From positions 248,001-312,000 of the forward strand of contig NZ_BOVP01000004.1 of NCBI RefSeq assembly GCF_018403745.1: 64,000 nt of DNA. The letters are read 5' to 3'. The notes below the pieces were generated by a model. The model was given only the letters and a program-made list of their open reading frames with translations, made no database searches and was not told where the DNA came from. The stretch is from Lactococcus formosensis (GTDB lineage Bacteria > Bacillota > Bacilli > Lactobacillales > Streptococcaceae). A program made the translations under genes and the position numbers. This document shows positions 1 through 8,291 of this stretch, one piece after another (within the stretch, counting starts at the first letter, position 1; the number at the start of each line of letters is the position of its first letter).

Positions 1-4
1 GTTT

Positions 5-1072
5 TTATTTATTCATCTTAAACTGAAGATACAAATCATTATAAACACCCGTCCAATATGGACTGAGGTTAACATAAGCTTCATCTTCTTTTATCAGAGC
101 TTCGTCAGGATAATAAGACTTGTCTTCACGAACTTCTGCTGGCAACAGTGCTTCTGCTTTAACGTTAGGTGTTGAATAGCCAACATATTCGGCATTGGCG
201 GCTGCATTTTCTGGTTCTTGCATGAAGTTAATAAAGGCATAGGCCGCTTTAGTATTTTTACTTGTTTTTGGGATAGCCAAGTTATCATACCAAATGTTTG
301 TTCGAGCAGGGACCACATAGTGCAAATGTTCATTGCTTGAAGTCATTTCGGAAGCTTGTCCACTATAAACGACAGATAACGGTGTTTCGTTATTAATCAT
401 GTAACTCATGATTTCGTCACCGAGAATGGCTTTAACATTGGGTGTGAGCTGTAGGAGCTTGTCATAAGCACGATCAATCTCTGACTGGTTCGTCGTATTC
501 ACAGAGCTTCCTGTAGCGATTAAGCCCATCCCCATCACATCTCGACTACTGTCTGTGAGGAGGATTGAATTTTTGTAGTCTTTAGACCAAAGGTCTTCCC
601 ATTTTGTGGGTGGGTGAGTGATGTATTTATCATTATATACAATCCCCAAAGTCCCCCAGAAATAAGGCACAGAATAAGTATTTTTAGGGTCAAATGCCGC
701 ATCCAAGAGCTTCGGATTATCATAATTAAGATTTTTAATCTTGGTATGATCTAAAGGAAGCAAAAGATTTTCTTTGGCCATTTTTTGCACCATGTATTCG
801 CTGGGCACAACAATATCATAAGCAGTACCGCCTTGTTTAACTTTAGAATACATGGCTTCATTGGAATCAAATGTCACATAATTAACCTTATAGCCGGACT
901 CTTTTTCAAACTTTTTGAGAAGCTGCGGATCGATATATTCGCCCCAGTTAAAAATCGTCAAGCTATTGGTAGAGGTTGAAACACCTGTCGCAGCGGACAT
1001 TCTCCAAGCTGTAACCCCAAGAAGAACAGTAATTGCTAAAATCCCTGACAAGAAATAGACTAATTTTTTCAA
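5..1072 (-). CDS. potD: Spermidine/putrescine ABC transporter substrate-binding protein
   Basis: Extracellular polyamine-binding component of the PotABCD importer. The 355-residue protein starts with a signal or anchor segment (residues 4-23), then a linker, then the typical opening TIFNWGEYIDPQLLKKFEKE of the PotD/PotF periplasmic-binding fold. I see no lipobox cysteine at the end of the hydrophobic stretch, so it may be held by an uncleaved anchor rather than lipid. The start is a TTG preceded by AAAGGA at 8-base spacing. It is the last gene of the minus-strand operon potA-potB-potC-potD and begins 16 bases after potC. Family membership is clear; substrate preference between spermidine and putrescine is not visible. 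Confidence 0.93.
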   Translation of the reverse strand: MKKLVYFLSGILAITVLLGVTAWRMSAATGVSTSTNSLTIFNWGEYIDPQLLKKFEKESGYKVNYVTFDSNEAMYSKVKQGGTAYDIVVPSEYMVQKMAKENLLLPLDHTKIKNLNYDNPKLLDAAFDPKNTYSVPYFWGTLGIVYNDKYITHPPTKWEDLWSKDYKNSILLTDSSRDVMGMGLIATGSSVNTTNQSEIDRAYDKLLQLTPNVKAILGDEIMSYMINNETPLSVVYSGQASEMTSSNEHLHYVVPARTNIWYDNLAIPKTSKNTKAAYAFINFMQEPENAAANAEYVGYSTPNVKAEALLPAEVREDKSYYPDEALIKEDEAYVNLSPYWTGVYNDLYLQFKMNK

Positions 1073-1087
1073 GATAACTGTCCTTTC

Positions 1088-1888
1088 TTAAGTAATATTT
1101 GGCGTTTTTCCGGCGGTATCTGATTCTCTCATGATTATATAATACCCTATAACCAGTAAGATTGAGAAAAGAAATACAATTGCGGATAGTGCATTGATCT
1201 CAAGGGAGATTCCTGCACGAGCACGTGAATAAATCTCGACAGACATTGTCGTAAAGTCATTTCCTGTGACAAAAAAGGTAACGGCAAAGTCATCTAAGGA
1301 ATAAGTGAAGGCCATAAAGAACCCAGCGATGACACCAGGTGTCAAATAGGGCAGAATCACTTCTCTTAGTGCTTGAGTCTGCGTTGCCCCCAAATCATAG
1401 GCAGCCTCAACTAAAGATTTATCCATCTCTTGGTAAAGTGGCAACACCATCAAGACAACAATCGGAATAGAAAAGGCGATGTGGCTCAACAAAACTGAGG
1501 CAAAGCCAAGTTTCATTCCGACTAAGGTAAAGAGAATCAAGAAACTTGCACCAATAACAACGTCAGGCGATACAATCAAGACATTGTTTAAGCCTAAGAA
1601 GGTCGTCTTACCCTTGGCTTTAAGATTTTCGATAAACATGGCACCAAAAGTTCCAATGATTGTGGCAATTAAAGCACTCAAGAAAGCCAAGAAAAAGGTT
1701 TGTACGACAATCAAAATTAAACGGCTGTCTTGAAAAAGTTCTTTAAAGTTATCTAAGGTAAAGCCTGTAAATTGATTCATATCCCCGCCTTCGTTAAAGG
1801 CATAAAAAATCAAGAAAAAGATTGGAGCATAAAGGATAAAGAGCACGAAGCCCAGATAGATTTTTCCGACACGGTTTTTACTACGCAT
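1088..1888 (-). CDS. potC: Spermidine/putrescine ABC transporter permease PotC
   Basis: Inner-membrane permease of the polyamine importer. It has 266 residues and about six hydrophobic segments, the first at residues 11-32. The ABC permease EAA loop is at about residues 163-190 (EAAYDLGATQTQALREVILP), which docks on the PotA ATPase. Its start codon overlaps the stop codon of potB, so the two are translationally coupled. Length and topology are usual for PotC; the distinction from PotB rests on operon order and the MRSKNR N-terminus. Confidence 0.93.
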   Translation of the reverse strand: MRSKNRVGKIYLGFVLFILYAPIFFLIFYAFNEGGDMNQFTGFTLDNFKELFQDSRLILIVVQTFFLAFLSALIATIIGTFGAMFIENLKAKGKTTFLGLNNVLIVSPDVVIGASFLILFTLVGMKLGFASVLLSHIAFSIPIVVLMVLPLYQEMDKSLVEAAYDLGATQTQALREVILPYLTPGVIAGFFMAFTYSLDDFAVTFFVTGNDFTTMSVEIYSRARAGISLEINALSAIVFLFSILLVIGYYIIMRESDTAGKTPNIT

Positions 1889-2682
1889 TAGCTACCCACC
1901 TTTCTTTCTCTTGTCACTAACATAATAATCATCATCGCAAAAACTAAGATGATGGCAATGGTTGAACCCATGCCCCAGTTTTGGGTGGTGAGGAAATGTT
2001 CTTCAACTGCAGTACCTAGTGTTATCACTTTATTTCCGCCAATCAAGCGTGTCAGCATGAAAAGTGACAAGCTCGGAATAAAAACTGCTTGGACACCTGA
2101 GCGTACACCATTGAGTGATAAAGGCCAAACCACATGAATAAAGGTTTGCCACCGCGTTGCTCCTAAATCATAACTGGCTAAGACGAGGTTTTCATCCAAA
2201 TCCTCAAGGGCATTAAAAATAGGCAACACCATGAACGGGATAGAAATATAGGTTGCAACAAAGATAAAGCTAAAGTCTGTAAACAATATCTGTGGACGGC
2301 CAAGTCCGATAAATTGTAAGAAACTGTTCACAGAGCCATACTTTCCGAAGATACCAATGAAAGCATAAGCTTTCAGCAGCAAATTCACCCAAGTGGGCAA
2401 GATAATTAACATCAAGAGAAGCTGCTTGTGCTTGAGTTTCGTTAACACATAGGACACAGGAAAGCTAATCAAAAGTGTAACGGCTGTAATGATTAGGGCA
2501 TAGAGGATTGAATTCCAAGTCATCATCAGATAAGTTGAGCTTGTAAAATACTGGCTGTAGTTAGAAAAGGTAAACTGTCCTTGAATGTTGAAGAAAGATT
2601 GCCAAAGTAAGAGGATAAGAGGTGCTACTACGAACAGTCCAACCCACAGGAAGTAGGGGACAGAGAAGAGTCTTTTGGTCAT
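1888..2682 (-). CDS. potB: Spermidine/putrescine ABC transporter permease PotB
   Basis: Second permease subunit of the polyamine importer, 264 residues with about six membrane segments. The EAA-type loop reads [20 protein letters not shown], near residues 170-190. It overlaps the end of potA by four bases and the start of potC by one, which shows tight translational coupling in the order potA-potB-potC-potD. Nothing unusual is seen in length or composition. Confidence 0.93.
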   Translation of the reverse strand: MTKRLFSVPYFLWVGLFVVAPLILLLWQSFFNIQGQFTFSNYSQYFTSSTYLMMTWNSILYALIITAVTLLISFPVSYVLTKLKHKQLLLMLIILPTWVNLLLKAYAFIGIFGKYGSVNSFLQFIGLGRPQILFTDFSFIFVATYISIPFMVLPIFNALEDLDENLVLASYDLGATRWQTFIHVVWPLSLNGVRSGVQAVFIPSLSLFMLTRLIGGNKVITLGTAVEEHFLTTQNWGMGSTIAIILVFAMMIIMLVTRERKVGS

Positions 2683-3950
2683 TCTTCTTCCTCACTTTCT
2701 CCGTTTTCTTGCTTATGCAAAATATCGTTTACAGCTTGTGCGAGCTCAGTCAGGTCCATTGTATTTTCCAAGGCTTCCTGAACAGCATCCATGATGGCTG
2801 CCTCTTCTTCCGCAGCTTCTTCTTCGACCGCATTGGCGATACCGATAGTTTGCTCTTCTTCCTCAACATACTCTTCGATACGCGCATCAAATTCTTCTTC
2901 GGTCTCATCAAGACGCATAATGTGTATAGCTTCAGGCTCAAAGTTCAAACCAACCGTTTCTCCAACTAAGGCCTTGTGGGTGGAGTGAATCAGCCATTCG
3001 TTACCAAAATCATCATAAGCCACAATCTCATAATGCACCCCACGGAAGAGTTGTGTATCGACTTTCACATTGAATTTTCCTTCATCAGGCAGGGTGAACT
3101 CAATATCTTCAGGACGAATAACCACCTCAATTGGCTCATTAGGCCGCATCCCACCATCGACAGCTTCAAATTGTTGACCGTTGAACTCGACAAGATAGTC
3201 CTCAATCATGCGGCCATTGATAATATTTGATTCACCAATAAACTCAGCTACAAAATGGTTAATCGGTTCGTCATATATATCGGTTGGTGTGCCTGACTGA
3301 ACGATTTCCCCCTCATTCATAATGAAGATCCAGTCGGACATGGCCAAAGCTTCTTCCTGATCATGAGTTACAAAAATAAAAGTGATACCCAAGCTTTGTT
3401 GCAACTCACGCAGTTCATATTGCATATCCTTGCGGAGCTTCATATCCAAAGCAGATAGAGATTCATCCAGCAAGAGAACTTTGGGACGGTCAATAATGGC
3501 ACGTGCAATAGCAACACGTTGTTTCTGTCCCCCAGAGAGTTTACTGATGGCACGTTTCTCGAAGCCTTCTAGTTGCACAAGCTTAAGCGACTCAGAAACA
3601 CGTTGTGCGATTTCTGATTTGTTCACTCCCTTGATTTTCAAAGCAAAAGCCACATTATCAAAGACCGTCATATTCGGGAATAATGCGTAAGATTGAAAAA
3701 TCGTATGCACGTCACGCTTGTTTGTCGGGACATCATTGATACGCTGACCGTCTAGCAAAATATCTCCAGATGTGGCATCTAGAAGTCCAGCAATAATATT
3801 TAAAATCGTTGATTTACCTGAACCAGAAGCACCCAGTAAGGTATAGAACTTCCCCTCTTCAATCTCAAAAGTAATGTCCTTGAGCACTGTCGTACCGCTA
3901 TCTTCATAGGTTTTTGTTACGTTTTTAAATTCAATGATATTTTTGGTCAT
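2679..3950 (-). CDS. potA: Spermidine/putrescine ABC transporter ATPase PotA with acidic C-terminal tail
   Basis: ATP-hydrolysing subunit of the polyamine importer. Walker A is GASGSGKST (about residues 41-49), the signature is [10 protein letters not shown], Walker B is [12 protein letters not shown], and the switch histidine is in [13 protein letters not shown]-type regulatory domain follows (about residues 280-345). The final 77 residues form an unusually acidic, Glu/Ala-rich extension that is not part of the core family. I chose the ATG at 3950 (MTKNIIEF) because AAGGA lies about nine bases upstream; an in-frame ATG at 4001 lies inside the structured leader and lacks a ribosome site. First gene of potABCD; regulation probably acts through the long leader upstream. 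Confidence 0.93.
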   Translation of the reverse strand: MTKNIIEFKNVTKTYEDSGTTVLKDITFEIEEGKFYTLLGASGSGKSTILNIIAGLLDATSGDILLDGQRINDVPTNKRDVHTIFQSYALFPNMTVFDNVAFALKIKGVNKSEIAQRVSESLKLVQLEGFEKRAISKLSGGQKQRVAIARAIIDRPKVLLLDESLSALDMKLRKDMQYELRELQQSLGITFIFVTHDQEEALAMSDWIFIMNEGEIVQSGTPTDIYDEPINHFVAEFIGESNIINGRMIEDYLVEFNGQQFEAVDGGMRPNEPIEVVIRPEDIEFTLPDEGKFNVKVDTQLFRGVHYEIVAYDDFGNEWLIHSTHKALVGETVGLNFEPEAIHIMRLDETEEEFDARIEEYVEEEEQTIGIANAVEEEAAEEEAAIMDAVQEALENTMDLTELAQAVNDILHKQENGESEEEE

Positions 3951-4129
3951 GTTTTTTATCCTTCGTCTTGGATTTAGAGTTTTATTGTTGATAGCCAACA
4001 CCGGAATCTCAAAACCGGTTGAAAGAAATATGCTCCCGTTATTTGCAGAAAGTCGCCTTGACTCTCAGTATCTTTAACTGAACAACAGCATCTCATTAGC
4101 GCCTTCAGGCGCAATGATGGTAGCATATC
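3951..4129 (-). promoter_or_regulatory. Structured untranslated leader of potA
   Basis: This stretch directly upstream of potA has no gene. On the minus strand it can form several hairpins: one with a GCGCC/GGCGC core and a TGAA loop (4090-4117), one with arms ACCGG/CCGGT (about 4000-4019), and a short GTTG/CAAC stem next to it. No convincing promoter was found here. The best candidate, TTGAGA with 17 bases to AACAAT, is weak. The potA transcript is therefore likely to start at the strong promoter at 4411-4440 and read through two terminators. This is an inference from sequence. Confidence 0.5.
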
Positions 4130-4159
4130 AAAAAATCCAAGTGTACACACACTTGGATT
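4130..4159 (-). terminator. Intrinsic terminator or attenuator before potA
   Basis: A perfect 11-bp inverted repeat (AATCCAAGTGT / ACACTTGGATT, four-base loop) is followed on the minus strand by a run of T. It lies 25 bases after another terminator and about 180 bases before the potA start, which suits transcription attenuation. Confidence 0.75.
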
Positions 4160-4183
4160 CACATTCAATCTTTGATTACATAT

Positions 4184-4201
4184 AAAAAGCAGTCTTACTG
4201 C
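4184..4201 (-). terminator. Intrinsic terminator of the structured RNA
   Basis: On the minus strand a GCAGT/ACTGC stem with a three-base loop is followed by TTTTT. It ends the 220-nt RNA, before the second terminator at 4130-4159. Confidence 0.7.
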
Positions 4202-4403
4202 GGAGAGACCGAGTAGTCAACTTTTAGTACTCTTATTGATGCGCGCAAGCGTGTTTCTTGGGTGGAGTATGAAGCTCCATAAGCAAAATAATTTGCTTAA
4301 TCAATAAGGCAATAAAATTGCCAATCGGCTGTGACTCTGGCTGTCCGTATGGCCTTAGTTTTCGCTTGTTTACAGCAAAAATGAGTCCTATTTTCTGCTG
4401 AGC
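4184..4403 (-). ncRNA. Structured RNA, leader or independent ncRNA upstream of potA
   Basis: About 220 nt between a near-consensus promoter (4411-4440) and an intrinsic terminator (4184-4201). Visible stems are CAGCA/TGCTG near the 5' end, GACTC with a distant GAGTC, GGCAAT/ATTGCC, AAGCAAA/TTTGCTT, GGAG/CTCC, a long-range TTATTGAT/ATCAATAA helix that encloses the last two, and GAGTA/TACTC near the 3' end. No reading frame of note crosses it. I compared it by eye with RNase P RNA, tmRNA, SRP RNA, 6S RNA and T-box consensus blocks and found no match. It may be a free ncRNA or the aptamer part of a pot operon leader. Confidence 0.6.
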
Positions 4404-4410
4404 AGAAACT

Positions 4411-4440
4411 TTTATAATTATAACGCAAATTTTATGTCAA
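4411..4440 (-). promoter_or_regulatory. Strong promoter of the pot leader RNA
   Basis: Consensus -35 TTGACA (4435-4440) is followed 18 bases later by TATAAA (4411-4416), itself next to an overlapping TATAAT. The predicted start of the RNA is near 4403. Confidence 0.75.
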
Positions 4441-4471
4441 TGCAAGAGTGAATTTACTCTTTTCCTGGAGA

Positions 4472-4788
4472 TTAGGCAAGATTTCATAGAGCTTACCGTC
4501 TAGCCTTTAGTGGCTTTAGCTACAAATGCTAGTAGCGAATTATGATGGGAAAAATCAAAAACAGTCATTTTTTGATTTTGACTTAATAAGGCGCTTAGGC
4601 AAGGCTCCATAGAGCTTGCCGTCTAGCCTTTAGTGGCTTTAGCTACAAATGCTAGTAGCGAATTATGATAGGAAAAATCAAAAACAGTCATTTTTTGATT
4701 TTGACTTAATAAGGCGCTTAGGCAAGCCTCCATAGAGCTTACCGTCTAGCCTTTAGTGGCTTTAGCTACAAATGCTAGTAGCGAATTA
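4472..4788. repeat. 123-bp tandem repeat, about 2.6 copies, rich in stem-loops
   Basis: Units begin at 4472, 4595 and 4718, exactly 123 bp apart; the third is cut short at about 4788. Units 2 and 3 differ from each other by only a few bases. Each full unit holds three inverted repeats: GGCAAG-CTC/GAG-CTTGCC, CTAGC...GCTAG with an inner GTGGC/GCTAC stem, and an A/T-rich AAAATCAAAAA/TTTTTGATTTT stem with a T-run. Some stem bases differ between copies. No ORF of note. It fills the gap between the terminator of the murB-HAD unit and the pot leader promoter. I do not recognise it as a named BOX- or RUP-type element. Confidence 0.9.
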
Positions 4789-4812
4789 AAAAATCAGAGA
4801 AGTCTCTGATTT
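4788..4812 (-). terminator. Terminator of the murB-HAD transcription unit
   Basis: Perfect 10-bp inverted repeat AAATCAGAGA/TCTCTGATTT with a two-base spacer, followed on the minus strand by a T-run, seven bases after the HAD stop codon. Confidence 0.8.
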
Positions 4813-4818
4813 CATTTT

Positions 4819-5721
4819 TTATTTGTATCCTTTTAAAGTCAGGAATTCGACCTGTTTTTTACTTAATTCTAACATGTCAGCTACCGTTTCCAAGTCAAAT
4901 TTCCCTGTAGACAAAAGGCGCTCTGCTGCGAGGTTTACACCAGACTTAATACCTAACTCAAGGACAGGATTTGTCTTGTCATTGGAATCCATGATGTACT
5001 TGTTATCTGGAAGATCAAAAAGAACTTTTACAGCACCAAAGAGTTGCTCAAAAGAATCAATTTCGACGTCGTGTACTTTTTCACCTTGTGAAATACTGCG
5101 TCCGCGGTGATTAAACCACATTGTTTTCCAGCCACCGTTGTGACCGCCCATAACATCATTGTCGTAAGAGTCCCCTACATACAAAGTTGTTTCAGGATTC
5201 ATGCCAAATTGTTGCGCAGCCAAGTTAAAGATTTCTTTTTCTGGTTTTTGAAAACCAGTTGCTTGCGAAACAATCACATGACTTGGTTCAACATAATCAT
5301 ACAAACCAAGTTTACGTACTTTTTTCAGCTGATGTTCTGTTGGGCCATTAGTAATCACACCTACTGGAATATTACGTTTTTTCAGAAAATCAAGTGTCAA
5401 ACGCATTTCATCAAGCATCGTGATGTTTTCCAATTCGTATTCATAAATTTCTTGGAAATAATCTCCAGTAGCACGTGAAATTTCAGGATAGCCTAAATCT
5501 TTAAGTGTTTCATTTGTACGATAAAAACGGAAATACTCAATATCCCACTCGCCCGCAATTACTTTGGGGAAACCAAGGTCTGAATAGTGACGGTAGCGAA
5601 TGTAAGCTTTGTTCATGTCGGTCATATCAAAGTCTGGGAAGACTTTCGAAATGGCACGTCTGAATGGTGCTTGCTGGTCATAAATTGTATCGTCAACGTC
5701 AAAAACTATTGCATTAATCAT
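4819..5721 (-). CDS. HAD-superfamily hydrolase (YjjG/pyrimidine 5'-nucleotidase type) with C-terminal extension
   Basis: Cytosolic haloacid dehalogenase-fold phosphatase of 300 residues. Motif I is FDVDDTIYD (Asp nucleophile near residue 8), motif II is the Thr in VITNGPTEH, motif III is the Lys in FQKPEKEIF, and motif IV is YVGDSYDNDV. The four-helix cap between motifs I and II places it with the YjjG-like subgroup, whose members dephosphorylate small phosphates such as nucleotides. The last 65 or so residues extend beyond the usual HAD core and are predicted to be mostly helical; their role is unknown. It starts 12 bases after murB and probably shares its transcript. Substrate is not predictable. 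Confidence 0.8.
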   Translation of the reverse strand: MINAIVFDVDDTIYDQQAPFRRAISKVFPDFDMTDMNKAYIRYRHYSDLGFPKVIAGEWDIEYFRFYRTNETLKDLGYPEISRATGDYFQEIYEYELENITMLDEMRLTLDFLKKRNIPVGVITNGPTEHQLKKVRKLGLYDYVEPSHVIVSQATGFQKPEKEIFNLAAQQFGMNPETTLYVGDSYDNDVMGGHNGGWKTMWFNHRGRSISQGEKVHDVEIDSFEQLFGAVKVLFDLPDNKYIMDSNDKTNPVLELGIKSGVNLAAERLLSTGKFDLETVADMLELSKKQVEFLTLKGYK

Positions 5722-5733
5722 TTTTCTTTGTTT

Positions 5734-6642
5734 TTATCTTTCTAATTTCTCACCGATAATACGGACTTCTGCTTCTAGAGTTAATCCAGAGTTTTCCTTC
5801 ACATGCTCAATGACATAAGCAATCAAATTTTCGTAATCTGTAGCTGTACCCTGATCGACATTAACCATAAAGCCAGCATGCTTTTTAGATACTTCCACCC
5901 CACCGATACGGTGTCCTTGCATGCCTGCCTCTTGGATAAGCTGTCCGGCGAAATGTCCGGCAGGGCGTTTGAATACTGAACCACAGCTCGGATATTCGAG
6001 CGGTTGCTTACTTTCACGTAGTCCTGTTAAGCGGTCCATTTCCGCTTTGATAACAGACGCATCACCAGCTTCAAGTTTAAACTGAGCGGATACAACAATC
6101 AAGTCCTCATCACGAATAACAGAATGGCGATAGCCGAATTTCATTTGGTCTGCCTCTAATACACGGAGATGACCTTCCTGGTCAATGACAGTACAGCTGA
6201 GCAAAACATGGGCAATTTCACCGTTATAGGCGCCAGCATTCATAAAGACTGCCCCACCAACAGAACCAGGAATACCACATGCAAACTCGAAGCCCGTCAA
6301 GGCATGATCAAGCGCAACATGTGTGGTGTCAATCAATTTTGCCCCTGCTTCAGCTGTGATTACATTTTCGTCTACTTTTACGTGATTCATTTTTTCAAGT
6401 AAAATCACTAAGCCACGAATACCACCATCACGAACGATTAAGTTGGATGCATTACCTAATACTGTAATTGGTGTTTCTGCTGCTCGTGCTAAGTCGAGAA
6501 GCTCGCTTAACTCTTCACTTGAAGCGGGAAAAGCAAGAAAATCTGCTGGTCCGCCAACTTTGGTGTAGGTGTAATTTGACAATGGCTCGTCATATTTGAC
6601 AAGCAAATCAGGAAATTTTTCGAAATCAGATTTTTTTAGCAT
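5734..6642 (-). CDS. murB: UDP-N-acetylenolpyruvoylglucosamine reductase MurB
   Basis: FAD-dependent second committed step of peptidoglycan precursor synthesis: reduces enolpyruvyl-UDP-GlcNAc to UDP-MurNAc with NADPH, in the cytosol. At 302 residues it is the usual short (type II) length. The FAD-binding segment is [14 protein letters not shown] (about residues 60-74), followed by [21 protein letters not shown]. The active-site segment [10 protein letters not shown] carries the proton-donor serine, and a conserved Glu is in LEAEVRIIG near the C-terminus. The ATG at 6642 has no ribosome site; an extended -10 element ends six bases upstream, so the mRNA is probably leaderless. Confidence 0.95.
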   Translation of the reverse strand: MLKKSDFEKFPDLLVKYDEPLSNYTYTKVGGPADFLAFPASSEELSELLDLARAAETPITVLGNASNLIVRDGGIRGLVILLEKMNHVKVDENVITAEAGAKLIDTTHVALDHALTGFEFACGIPGSVGGAVFMNAGAYNGEIAHVLLSCTVIDQEGHLRVLEADQMKFGYRHSVIRDEDLIVVSAQFKLEAGDASVIKAEMDRLTGLRESKQPLEYPSCGSVFKRPAGHFAGQLIQEAGMQGHRIGGVEVSKKHAGFMVNVDQGTATDYENLIAYVIEHVKENSGLTLEAEVRIIGEKLER

Positions 6643-6648
6643 AGAACT

Positions 6649-6657
6649 ATTTTACCA
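6649..6657 (-). promoter_or_regulatory. Extended -10 promoter giving a leaderless murB mRNA
   Basis: TGGTAAAAT reads toward murB and ends six bases before its ATG, so +1 falls on the A of the start codon. No AGGAGG-like sequence lies between them. Confidence 0.6.
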
Positions 6658-6777
6658 CAAATTCGCTCTATGACGGTAAAAATTTATAAAACAGCTGGAT
6701 CGTTTTTGTTTAACAATACCACGGACTTTACAACAGACCTAGACGTCCTGAAATCATGCAACAACTAGGGCTGGATA

Positions 6778-6800
6778 TTAAAAAACCTGTCTTACGACAA
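6778..6800 (-). terminator. Terminator of the lspA-rluD unit
   Basis: CTTGTC/GACAGG stem (one G-U pair) with a four-base loop followed by a T-run on the minus strand; it overlaps the last codons of rluD. Confidence 0.65.
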
Positions 6801-7697
6801 GCCTCTTAAATTATCAAGTTGTTGAGCAAATATTTCAGGAATGTCGACCTGAAACTCAAGCTGTTCACTTGTTGCTGGATGCTCAAAACCTAGGGTCTCG
6901 GCATGGAGAAATTGCCCTTTGTTTGGCGTTAAAGTTTTACTTGGGCCATAGAGAGGATCTCCAGCGATTGGGAAGCCAATATAAGCCATGTGTACCCGAA
7001 TCTGATGTGTACGACCCGTTTCAAGTTCAAGAGCAACAAGGGTATACCCAGGGAAACGTTCCAAAACGGTAAAATGTGTTTTGGCTGGTTTTCCACCTGA
7101 AATCACAGCTTGTTTCTTACGCTCTTTAGGATTGCGACCAATCGGGGCTTCAATCGTACCTTTTTCATTTGGTAACTCGCCATGCACAAGTGCAATATAA
7201 CGGCGTTTATTTGTTTTTGCTTTGAGCTGTGCCGCTAAAGACTCATGTGCAGCATCATTTTTGGCAATCATCAGTAAGCCGGAAGTATCCTTATCAATAC
7301 GGTGGACAATTCCGGGGCGAATCACACCATTAATAGAAGAAAGATCTTTGGTGTGGTACATAATGGCGTTGACCAATGTACCTGAAGCATGTCCCGCACT
7401 CGGATGAACAACCATTCCTTGGGGCTTGTTAATTACTGCCACATCAGAATCTTCATAAACAATATCTAAAGGAATATCTTCAGCTTGGATATCAAGCACT
7501 TCAACTTCTGGTAATTCGTAGGCGATAGCTTCCCCTGCTTTTACTTTATATTTTGCTTTTTTTACTTGCCCGTCTACCGTGACTTTCCCATCACGAATCA
7601 GCTCTGTCAATACTGAACGTGAAGCATCACTCAGGTTTGCTAAAGCCTTGTCTAAACGAAGCCCTGCATTTGGCTCGTCAATAATTACTACTGTCAT
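6792..7697 (-). CDS. rluD: Ribosomal large subunit pseudouridine synthase, RluD family
   Basis: Converts specific uridines of 23S rRNA to pseudouridine. An N-terminal S4 RNA-binding domain (about residues 12-70) is followed by the RluA/RluD catalytic domain. The catalytic Asp is in IVHRIDKDTSGLLMIAKN, and a second family block is ETGRTHQIRVHMAYIGFPI. The 301-residue length is normal. AGAGGTAG lies upstream of the ATG, and the gene directly follows lspA, as in many Firmicutes. Whether it modifies the RluD sites (1911/1915/1917) or others cannot be told from sequence. Confidence 0.92.
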   Translation of the reverse strand: MTVVIIDEPNAGLRLDKALANLSDASRSVLTELIRDGKVTVDGQVKKAKYKVKAGEAIAYELPEVEVLDIQAEDIPLDIVYEDSDVAVINKPQGMVVHPSAGHASGTLVNAIMYHTKDLSSINGVIRPGIVHRIDKDTSGLLMIAKNDAAHESLAAQLKAKTNKRRYIALVHGELPNEKGTIEAPIGRNPKERKKQAVISGGKPAKTHFTVLERFPGYTLVALELETGRTHQIRVHMAYIGFPIAGDPLYGPSKTLTPNKGQFLHAETLGFEHPATSEQLEFQVDIPEIFAQQLDNLRGLS

Positions 7698-8150
7698 TTA
7701 TTCTACCTCTTTGTCTAAAATAATCGCGATAAAGAGTACTACAAAACCTATTGAAAGCAGTATATCAGCGATATTAAATATTGGAAAATTGATGAAATCC
7801 GTCTGGAACATGTCCACCACAAAAGATTGGCGCACCCGGTCAATAAAGTTCCCCAGCGCTCCTGAAATAATCAAGGTCAGTGCGATAAAGTACCAGTTTT
7901 GATTTATTTTTTTATTAAGGAAATAAAGGGCGCCTATAATCACGATCGGTGTCAAGATGAGGAAAAACCATTGTTTTCCTTCCAGCATCGACCAAGCTGC
8001 GCCTTCGTTTCGAAGATGAGTTAGGCTGAGGATACCAGGAATAAATTCCTTTTCTCCTCCCAATGGAATATTAGCAACAGTCCAACCTTTCAACAGCTGA
8101 TCTGCAAGAATACCGAGAAGTATTAAGCCAAGGGAGATTATTTTTTTCAT
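7698..8150 (-). CDS. lspA: Lipoprotein signal peptidase (signal peptidase II)
   Basis: Membrane aspartyl protease that removes signal peptides from prolipoproteins. About 150 residues with four membrane helices. The two catalytic aspartates are in GNFIDRVRQSFVVD and FNIADILLSIG. I chose the ATG at 8150 (MKKIISLGLILLG), the family's normal N-terminus; an in-frame TTG 26 codons upstream would add an unrelated segment. There is no ribosome site; TATAAT ends seven bases upstream, so translation probably starts on a leaderless mRNA. It lies directly upstream of rluD and probably shares its transcript. Confidence 0.93.
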   Translation of the reverse strand: MKKIISLGLILLGILADQLLKGWTVANIPLGGEKEFIPGILSLTHLRNEGAAWSMLEGKQWFFLILTPIVIIGALYFLNKKINQNWYFIALTLIISGALGNFIDRVRQSFVVDMFQTDFINFPIFNIADILLSIGFVVLFIAIILDKEVE

Positions 8151-8157
8151 ACTCTTT

Positions 8158-8163
8158 ATTATA
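8158..8163 (-). promoter_or_regulatory. -10 element of a probably leaderless lspA mRNA
   Basis: TATAAT (within TATAGTATAAT) ends seven bases before the lspA ATG. No clear -35 and no Shine-Dalgarno sequence are present. Confidence 0.5.
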
Positions 8164-8225
8164 CTATATAGAGCCAATAAAAGATAATAGAAGTTCACAT
8201 AGGAAGAAAATTGAGAAAAAGTCCA

Positions 8226-8278
8226 CAAAAAAATAACACTTTAGCTCAAGAAAGGCTACTTGGCCAAAAGTGTTATTT
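8226..8278 (-). terminator. Terminator after the M20 peptidase gene
   Basis: 11-bp stem AAATAACACTT/AAGTGTTATTT around a loop with a small inner hairpin, followed by a run of T on the minus strand, 14 bases after the stop codon. Confidence 0.75.
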
Positions 8279-8291
8279 CCTCCTATACGTT

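Noticed and set aside
3951-4001. ATG at 4001 as the start of potA
   Set aside because: It lies within hairpins of the leader and lacks a ribosome site; MTKNIIEF at 3950 matches the ATPase family start.
4187-4440. Structured RNA as RNase P RNA, tmRNA, SRP RNA, 6S RNA or T-box leader
   Set aside because: By eye none of the conserved blocks of these RNAs is present; a partial GGGTGG on the opposite strand is not in a T-box context. A model search is needed to be certain.
4472-4788. The 123-bp repeat as a CRISPR array
   Set aside because: The units are contiguous copies without unique spacers of even length, and no cas genes occur in the window.
6661-6780. Protein-like string QQLGLDIKKPVL on the plus strand between murB and rluD
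   Set aside because: Only a short frame without start; the stretch is explained by the murB promoter and the rluD terminator.
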